Below are positions 14,256 through 19,037 of a stretch of DNA of 19,037 bases, piece after piece. The stretch is from JABDII01 sp041576235 (lineage in GTDB: Bacteria > Gemmatimonadota > Gemmatimonadetes > Gemmatimonadales > GWC2-71-9), in the NCBI GenBank assembly GCA_041576235.1, contig JBFGLJ010000038.1, positions 1-19,037 on the forward strand, in the 5' to 3' direction. Made by a program: the position numbers and the translations under genes. The notes under the pieces are model-generated. The model saw nothing but the letters and a program-made list of their open reading frames with translations, was not told where the DNA came from and did not search any database. Position 1 is the stretch's first letter; every line of letters begins with the position of its first letter.

Positions 14256-15410
14256 ATGCGGACCCCTCGACACTCTGATGAGCGCGGCATCGCGCTGGCC
14301 ATGGCCGTGTTCGGCATCATGGTGATCGGTGCCCTGGTGGCCGGGGCCTTCGTGGCCGGCCGGCTGGAGCACCGCACCAGCCAGAACTCGCTGTTCGCGG
14401 CCCAGGCCTTCGAGGCTGGGGAGGCCGGACTGTCGGACATGATGACCAATTGGAACACCGGCACCTACAACGGCATGGCGGCGGGCGACACGCTGACGCT
14501 GCCCACGGTCATGTTAGATGCCAGCACGGCCTATACCGGCCGGGTGACCCGGCTCAACGACAACATCTTCATGGTTGTCTCAGCAGGCCAGAAGATGAAC
14601 GCCGGCGGCGGGGTCATGTCCCAGCGGCTGGTCGGGACCTTCGCCCGGCTGTTCCTGCCGGTGGTCCAGATGAACGCCGCCATCACCGTGGACGGTGAGA
14701 TGACCATCGGCGGCTCCGCCGAGGCGACCGGCATGGATTGGGTGCCGGGCGGGTGGGGCGGCTGTCCCGCGCCAGCCGACGTGGCCGGCATCCGCACCTC
14801 GGCCGATGAGATCAACACCAACGGTGCCAACTGCAACAACCTGGATTGCGTCGATGGCAGCCCGCAGGCCGTGACCAACGACGCCACGATCGATTCCACC
14901 ATCTTCAATAACTTCGGTGGGATTACCTTTGATGAGCTTGCCGCCATGGCCAACTTCCAGATCAGCGGGGTCCAAAACGGCCTGGCGCCCACGCTAGACG
15001 CCGGCGGCCGGTGCGATACCAGCAACCTCCTGAACTGGGGCGAGCCCTGGTCCGCGACCACCTTCGGGGCCTGCTTCAACTACTTCCCGATTCTCCATGC
15101 CCCCGGCGACGTCAAGCTCAACGGCGGCCGTGGCCAGGGCACTCTCCTGGTGGAGGGCGATCTGGAGCTGGCCGGCGGGGTGGAGTTCTACGGCCCGGTG
15201 ATCGTCAAGGGCCGGGTCAAGAGCACCGGGACCGGTGGCCACATCAACGGCGGCATCATGGCCGGGCAAGTGGACCTCGATCCGTCGACCTTCAGCGGAA
15301 ACTCGCTGGCCCAGTTCTCCTCGTGCGCCATCATGAGGGCGCTTCAGGCGGCGGCCACCGCCCGCCCCTTGGGGGAGCGGGCTTGGACCCACGTGTATTC
15401 CATGTACTAG
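14256..15410 (+). CDS. PilX N-terminal domain protein, minor pilus component
   Basis: The 384-residue protein has a short basic N-terminus with ERG directly before the hydrophobic helix IALAMAVFGIMVIGALVAGA. This is the PilX_N pattern, where the glutamate at position 5 is lacking. A helix HRTSQNSLFAAQAFEAGEAG follows, with the AEAG-like motif typical of PilX-type proteins. The middle contains paired cysteines (GGCPAP, GANCNNLDC). The last third has a repeating beta pattern (GTLLVEGDLELAGGVEFYG, then VKGRVKSTGTGGHINGG) like polymer-forming or beta-helix domains. It closes the operon before a strong terminator. No pilY1 or pilE follows. It may contribute to surface contact or pilus priming; this is inferred from family and context. 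Confidence 0.85.
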   Translation: MRTPRHSDERGIALAMAVFGIMVIGALVAGAFVAGRLEHRTSQNSLFAAQAFEAGEAGLSDMMTNWNTGTYNGMAAGDTLTLPTVMLDASTAYTGRVTRLNDNIFMVVSAGQKMNAGGGVMSQRLVGTFARLFLPVVQMNAAITVDGEMTIGGSAEATGMDWVPGGWGGCPAPADVAGIRTSADEINTNGANCNNLDCVDGSPQAVTNDATIDSTIFNNFGGITFDELAAMANFQISGVQNGLAPTLDAGGRCDTSNLLNWGEPWSATTFGACFNYFPILHAPGDVKLNGGRGQGTLLVEGDLELAGGVEFYGPVIVKGRVKSTGTGGHINGGIMAGQVDLDPSTFSGNSLAQFSSCAIMRALQAAATARPLGERAWTHVYSMY

Positions 15411-15438
15411 ACGCCGCATAGGCACCGTCGAGGGTTCC

Positions 15439-15467
15439 CACGGCCCGGGTCACCGACCCGGGCCGTG
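15439..15467 (+). terminator. Perfect 13-bp hairpin terminator of the pilin operon
   Basis: CACGGCCCGGGTC (15439-15451) and its exact complement (15455-15467) flank a three-base loop, 28 bp after the pilX-like stop. The sequence after it (CCCTTGGGGG) has only two T residues, so release may need help, but stem strength and position are convincing. Confidence 0.8.
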
Positions 15468-15541
15468 CCCTTGGGGGCCCACCCTCACCGATCCCAACCG
15501 CCCACCCTATCTTCCTGGGAACCGCTCTCGAGAGACGATCC

Positions 15542-15799
15542 ATGCGACATCGCGACCGCATCCTGGCCAACCTGGAGACCCTCTACCGAGAGTCCTACGC
15601 CCGCGCCGAGACGGACGGTCAGACCACCCGCATGGCCGAGCTCGATAACGCCTACATGCGCGACCAGCTCATCTTCGAGGTCCTCCTCGATATTCGGGAC
15701 CTCTTTGCCGTCGCTCCGGCGGCCTCGGCCGCCGAGTCCAAGACGTCGAGCGCCATCGAGAAGCTGGAGACCCTTCGGCGGATCACCAAGCTGCGCTGA
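15542..15799 (+). CDS. Small helical protein of unknown function, 85 residues
   Basis: I do not recognise this protein. It starts at ATG 15542 with GAGAG about seven bases upstream. It is strongly charged and looks almost entirely helical: RHRDRILANLETLYRESYAR, then MAELDNAYMRDQLIFEVLLD, an Ala/Ser-rich linker (VAPAASAAES), and SAIEKLETLRRITKLR at the end. There is no signal peptide, membrane segment, cysteine or catalytic motif. A two-helix or coiled-coil adaptor would fit. It is a single-gene unit between the pilin terminator and a small hairpin. Codon use looks native, with GC-rich third positions. Confidence 0.7.
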   Translation: MRHRDRILANLETLYRESYARAETDGQTTRMAELDNAYMRDQLIFEVLLDIRDLFAVAPAASAAESKTSSAIEKLETLRRITKLR

Positions 15800-15869
15800 T
15801 GCGGGTCCTCCAGTCTGGCGCACGTGCGGAAGGCCGGTCTTTCGCCGCTGAGACTCGGACCTCCCGCGG

Positions 15870-15885
15870 CTCCGCCCGGGCGGAG
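15870..15885 (+). terminator. Short hairpin terminator after the 85-residue gene
   Basis: CTCCGC (15870-15875) pairs with GCGGAG (15880-15885) around CCGG, followed by TATCTTTC. It is a short stem with a modest T-rich tail, placed 70 bp after the stop and 50 bp before the E1 gene. It could act as a weak terminator or attenuator. Confidence 0.4.
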
Positions 15886-15936
15886 TATCTTTCATGAGTT
15901 CCACACTCCCATCACCCATTCCCGAACCTCGATCTC

Positions 15937-18069
15937 ATGGCGACTCGAACATCCGGCCGCATGAAGGCCCCGGCCTCCGCCAAGCTCGACAAGGCCGACT
16001 TGGTGGACCTCTACCGTTTGATGCTCCTGTCTCGTCGTATCGACGACAAGGAGATACAGCTCAAACGTCAGAACAAGATCTTCTTCCAAATCTCTGGAGC
16101 CGGGCACGAGGCGGTGCTCGCCGCGGCGTCGAAGGTATTTCGTCCCGGCTACGATTGGTTCTACACCTACTATCGCGATCGGGCCCTCTGTCTCGGGCTC
16201 GGCATGACGGCAACGGAACAATTGCTCTCGGCGGTCGCGGCGGCCGATGATCCAAACTCAGGCGGCCGGCAGATGCCGTCTCACTGGGGCCACAAGGCGC
16301 TCAACATCGTAAGTGCTTCGAGCCCCACCGGCACCCAGTTTCTCCAAGCGGTCGGCTCGGCGGAAGCCTGGCTCCGCTACAGTCAAAACGAGGCGATCCC
16401 GGATCGCAACGAGTTGATGTACGGGGACGAGGTCGTGTTTTGCTCGGCAGGCGATGGGACGACGAGCGAAGGCGAGTTTTGGGAATCCATCAATACGGCG
16501 TGTAACCTGAAGCTGCCCATCGTCTATCTCATCGAGGATAACGAGTACGCCATCTCCGTCCCGGTTGAGGTCAATACCGCGGGCGGGTCCATCTCGAAAC
16601 TCCTCGCCGGCTTTCCGGATCTGTATGTGGAAGAAGTCGATGGGTGCGATCTCTTGGCCTCGTACGACGCCCTGGCCCGCGCCGTGGACTACGCTCGCCA
16701 GCGGCAGGGACCGGCGTTGGTGCACGCGCATGTGATCAGGCCGTATAGCCACTCCCTGTCCGATGATGAGGTGCAGTACCGTCCGCCCACCGAGCGCGAT
16801 GCGGAGTCGACCCGCGATCCCGTTGTCCGTTTTCCGGAGTATCTCATTGCGGAGGGTGTGGCGACGGAGGCGGAGATTGAGCGCATCAAGGCGGAGGTCG
16901 AAGAAGAGGTACAAGTCGCCACCGACATCGCGCTGGCCGCGCCCCAGCCCGAGTCCGCCACCTATGATCGATACGTCTATTCACCCGACGTCGATCCGAC
17001 CTCCGAGCAGTTCGATACCGAGGACGACCCCAAGTTCACCGGCAACCCTACCACGATGGTGGATCTGCTCAACATCTGTCTACGCGACGAGATGACCCGC
17101 GACCCTCGTATCTTGGTCTTTGGCGAGGATGTGGCCGACGTGAGCCGAGAAGAATACCTCGATGCCGTCAAGGGGAAGGGTGGGGTCTTCAAAGTGACGT
17201 GGGGGCTGCAGCGCACCTTCGGTGGAGAGCGGGTGTACAACTCGCCGCTAGCCGAGGCGAATATCGTGGGTCGGGCTATAGGCCTTGCGATCCGCGGCCT
17301 CAAGCCCGTGGTCGAAATCCAGTTCTTCGACTACATCTGGCCCGCCTACATGCAAATTCGAAACGAATTAGCGCTCATGCGCTACCGCTCCAACAATCAC
17401 TTCGCCGCGCCGGTCGTCGTCCGAGTCACCTACGGTGGATACCTGAAGGGCGGTGCCATCTACCACTCCCAAACCGGTGCCGCGGTCTTCACAGGCATTC
17501 CCGGCCTCCGGGTGGTCTGCCCCGCGACGGCCCTGGATGCGAACGGCCTGCTCCGGACGGCTATCCGCTCCGAAGACCCCGTGCTGTTTCTCGAACACAA
17601 GCACCTCTACCGCCAGACCTACAACAAGGCGCCCAACCCCGGTCCGAACTTCATGATTCCCTTTGGGAAGGCGAAACTGGTCCGGGAGGGCACCGATCTC
17701 TCGGTGATCACCTATGGTGCGGTGGTTCAACGCGCGTTGGCGGCCGCCAAGGCGCTCGAGGAAGAGCGCGGGGCCCGCATCGAGGTCATCGACCTGCGAT
17801 CCCTCTCGCCCGTCGATTGGGAGACGATCTATCGATCGGTGCAGAAGACCAATCGGGCGTTGGTGGCGTACGAAGACAGTCTGTCCTGGGGCTATGGGGC
17901 GGAGATCGCGAGCCGACTGGCCGATGAAACGTTCGCCTGGCTCGATGCCCCGGTCCGGCGGGTCGCGTCGTCCGATACCTTCGTGGCGTACGCCCCGCAG
18001 CTCGAGGACGTCATCCTGCCCCAAGTGGACGATTTGAAGCAGGCGATGGAAGCCCAGCTGGCATGGTGA
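15937..18069 (+). CDS. 2-oxoacid dehydrogenase E1, fused alpha and beta subunits
   Basis: This 710-residue protein joins the two chains of a heterotetrameric-type E1. The alpha part (about 20-345) has DLYRLMLLSRRIDDKEIQLK, FYTYYRDRALCLGLGM, and the thiamine-diphosphate motif GDGTTSEGEFWESINTACN running to Asn202 (in IEDNEYAIS). The beta part (about 370-710) has RILVFGEDVADV, VYNSPLAEANIVGRAIGLAI, QFFDYIWPAYMQIRNELA and EVIDLRSLSPVDWETI. Such fusions are known for branched-chain 2-oxoacid or pyruvate dehydrogenases in several phyla. The substrate cannot be assigned from sequence alone. The ATG at 15937 lacks a Shine-Dalgarno sequence; an ATG at 15961 is possible. No E2 or E3 gene is adjacent, so its partners must be encoded elsewhere. 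It converges on the last gene with a 60-bp gap in which I see no strong hairpin. Confidence 0.93.
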   Translation: MATRTSGRMKAPASAKLDKADLVDLYRLMLLSRRIDDKEIQLKRQNKIFFQISGAGHEAVLAAASKVFRPGYDWFYTYYRDRALCLGLGMTATEQLLSAVAAADDPNSGGRQMPSHWGHKALNIVSASSPTGTQFLQAVGSAEAWLRYSQNEAIPDRNELMYGDEVVFCSAGDGTTSEGEFWESINTACNLKLPIVYLIEDNEYAISVPVEVNTAGGSISKLLAGFPDLYVEEVDGCDLLASYDALARAVDYARQRQGPALVHAHVIRPYSHSLSDDEVQYRPPTERDAESTRDPVVRFPEYLIAEGVATEAEIERIKAEVEEEVQVATDIALAAPQPESATYDRYVYSPDVDPTSEQFDTEDDPKFTGNPTTMVDLLNICLRDEMTRDPRILVFGEDVADVSREEYLDAVKGKGGVFKVTWGLQRTFGGERVYNSPLAEANIVGRAIGLAIRGLKPVVEIQFFDYIWPAYMQIRNELALMRYRSNNHFAAPVVVRVTYGGYLKGGAIYHSQTGAAVFTGIPGLRVVCPATALDANGLLRTAIRSEDPVLFLEHKHLYRQTYNKAPNPGPNFMIPFGKAKLVREGTDLSVITYGAVVQRALAAAKALEEERGARIEVIDLRSLSPVDWETIYRSVQKTNRALVAYEDSLSWGYGAEIASRLADETFAWLDAPVRRVASSDTFVAYAPQLEDVILPQVDDLKQAMEAQLAW

Positions 18070-18129
18070 CCCCCTCGACCGGTTGGCGTGGTCCCCCCTC
18101 ACCCAGACTCCCGACATCTCGCCCACGAC

Positions 18130-19037
18130 TTACTTCAAGACGTCTCGAATCTCTTCGGCGGCGAGAATGGCGTGATCGACGTCTCGCGACAAAGCCCGTG
18201 CCTGTTGGGTGACTTGAGTGAGGCCCCCTAAGACATCGTTGATGCTGGAGGACTTGAGCCTCAGGAGATCGAACCGGAGATTCTGCATCGCGAGGTAGCA
18301 GGAATCGAGGTTCCGGACCGCGTCTTCGCGTTGGGCACGCAGGGAACGGATGTTCGTTTCCTGCCGCTCGAGGAGCTTGAGTTCCCGGGCGCGGTCCTGC
18401 CCCTCGGGGCGTTGTCGGGCGGCCGCCAACCGGCCCTCCAACTCTTCGAGCTCGACGGCGCTGACGTCGGCCAGGTCCATGTCCCTCAGGACTCGGCCGA
18501 GTTTCTGTCCCCGTTCGAAGAGCCGATCCACCGTCTCGGCGATTTCCGGAAGCATGGCTTGCTCCGTCTTGGGGAGACTCTGCCATTGCTTGAGAATCGC
18601 CGCGCGGTCCCGCTGCATGTGCTCGACCCGGTCCACGTAGGCCCCGTACTCCCGGACCGATGGAGGCGGTAACTGCCGCGGGAGCTTCCCTGCTCCGGCC
18701 TTGCCCTTCTTGAGCGTCCGTTCGATGGAATCGGGCGCGGGCGGTCGGCTGAGGACATCGCGCCAGCTGTACCCCGCCTGCCAGAGTCGGGCATAGCGGG
18801 GAACCAGGCCGAACCCGGCCCAGATGCCGGCCACCACCAGGGACCAATCCGGGAAGCCGCTGGTCACGATGTCGAGGAGGAACAACCCCCCACTGACGGA
18901 CGCCCAGCGGGCAAACTCGCTCCGGGCGCGCTGGACGATCTTGGGCTCCCCGGTGTCGCGCGCCGGCAGCCGCTCCCCGCTCCCACCGGGGCGGTGCTGC
19001 CAGCGCTCATGACGCCGAGCCGGACGCCCCCGCTCCA
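18130..19037 (-). CDS. Membrane-anchored coiled-coil protein of unknown function, N-terminus missing
   Basis: The gene continues past the right edge. The frame is open upstream of the TTG at 18885, and that codon lies inside the first hydrophobic segment, so it is not the true start. About 301 residues are present. A basic stretch (RLPARDTGEPKIVQRARSEF) leads into two closely spaced membrane segments: ASVSGGLFLLDIVTSG, then WSLVVAGIWAGFGLV. This arrangement resembles 2TM domains. The rest is polar and mostly helical, with likely coiled coils around VDRVEHMQRDRAAILKQW, VELEELEGRLAAARQRPE and RELKLLERQETNIRSLRAQR, and it ends in a helical tail (HAILAAEEIRDVLK). The long helical part is probably cytoplasmic. 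No enzymatic motif is visible. I can only call it a structural or scaffolding candidate. Confidence 0.75.
   Translation of the reverse strand, partial: ERGRPARRHERWQHRPGGSGERLPARDTGEPKIVQRARSEFARWASVSGGLFLLDIVTSGFPDWSLVVAGIWAGFGLVPRYARLWQAGYSWRDVLSRPPAPDSIERTLKKGKAGAGKLPRQLPPPSVREYGAYVDRVEHMQRDRAAILKQWQSLPKTEQAMLPEIAETVDRLFERGQKLGRVLRDMDLADVSAVELEELEGRLAAARQRPEGQDRARELKLLERQETNIRSLRAQREDAVRNLDSCYLAMQNLRFDLLRLKSSSINDVLGGLTQVTQQARALSRDVDHAILAAEEIRDVLK

Noticed and set aside
14244..14258. Similarity of the pilX ribosome-binding region to the phage T7 gene 10 leader used in vectors
   Set aside because: The match is short, flanked by native sequence and in the right place for a natural strong ribosome-binding site; no sign of vector contamination.
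1..19037. tRNA genes, rRNA, CRISPR arrays, insertion sequences, att sites
   Set aside because: I looked for tRNA T-loop signatures, regularly spaced repeats, terminal inverted repeats and transposase or integrase motifs in the gaps and found none.

Overview
This is a GC-rich (about two thirds G+C by eye) stretch of bacterial chromosome. It is tightly packed with metabolic and housekeeping genes on both strands. I see no tRNA, rRNA, CRISPR array, integrase, transposase or phage gene. The gene types suggest a Gemmatimonadota-like soil or sediment bacterium. The pointers are a 2-oxoglutarate dehydrogenase with a fused E2-like N-terminus, an alpha-beta fused 2-oxoacid dehydrogenase E1, a FadI/FadJ pair, and a fimT-pilV-pilW-pilX minor-pilin cluster in a very GC-rich genome. 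This placement is an inference with moderate confidence, because no phylogenetic marker is present.

Left part (1-6800): on the minus strand, glpD (FAD-dependent glycerol-3-phosphate dehydrogenase) is followed by the 5' end of a Kgd/OdhA-type 2-oxoglutarate dehydrogenase, which runs off the left edge. A small SAM-dependent methyltransferase diverges from glpD; the two start codons share the palindrome CATG. It is followed by fadI and fadJ, the two subunits of a beta-oxidation trifunctional enzyme. Glycerol and fatty-acid parts of lipids are therefore oxidised by neighbouring genes, next to a TCA-cycle enzyme.

Middle part (6801-11994): a DUF2135/YfaP-like secreted lipoprotein converges on a small lipoprotein with an HExxH metallopeptidase motif, with a strong bidirectional terminator between them. 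After a gene-free, hairpin-rich 424-bp leader comes a proline dehydrogenase. It is translationally overlapped with a 105-residue protein of unknown function and with rsgA (ribosome-assembly GTPase). A convergent two-gene unit encodes a PfpI/DJ-1 family protein and a MazG-like pyrophosphohydrolase.

Right part (11995-19037): a 535-bp gene-free zone with an AT-rich core leads into the four-gene minor-pilin operon, closed by a perfect 13-bp hairpin terminator. A near-consensus sigma-54 element (TGGCATGCCGC then A-TGCT) lies about 100 bp before the first pilin gene, and a sister element lies the same distance before the proline dehydrogenase gene. Next come an 85-residue protein of unknown function, the alpha-beta fused E1 of a branched-chain or pyruvate-type 2-oxoacid dehydrogenase, and, on the minus strand at the right edge, the C-terminal part of a membrane-anchored coiled-coil protein.

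Most of the window is ordinary core metabolism. The items most worth a second look are the paired sigma-54-like elements, the shared CATG start, the structured leader before the proline dehydrogenase gene, the AT-rich block upstream of the pilin operon, and the two uncharacterised lipoproteins. I do not find a clear new multi-gene system.
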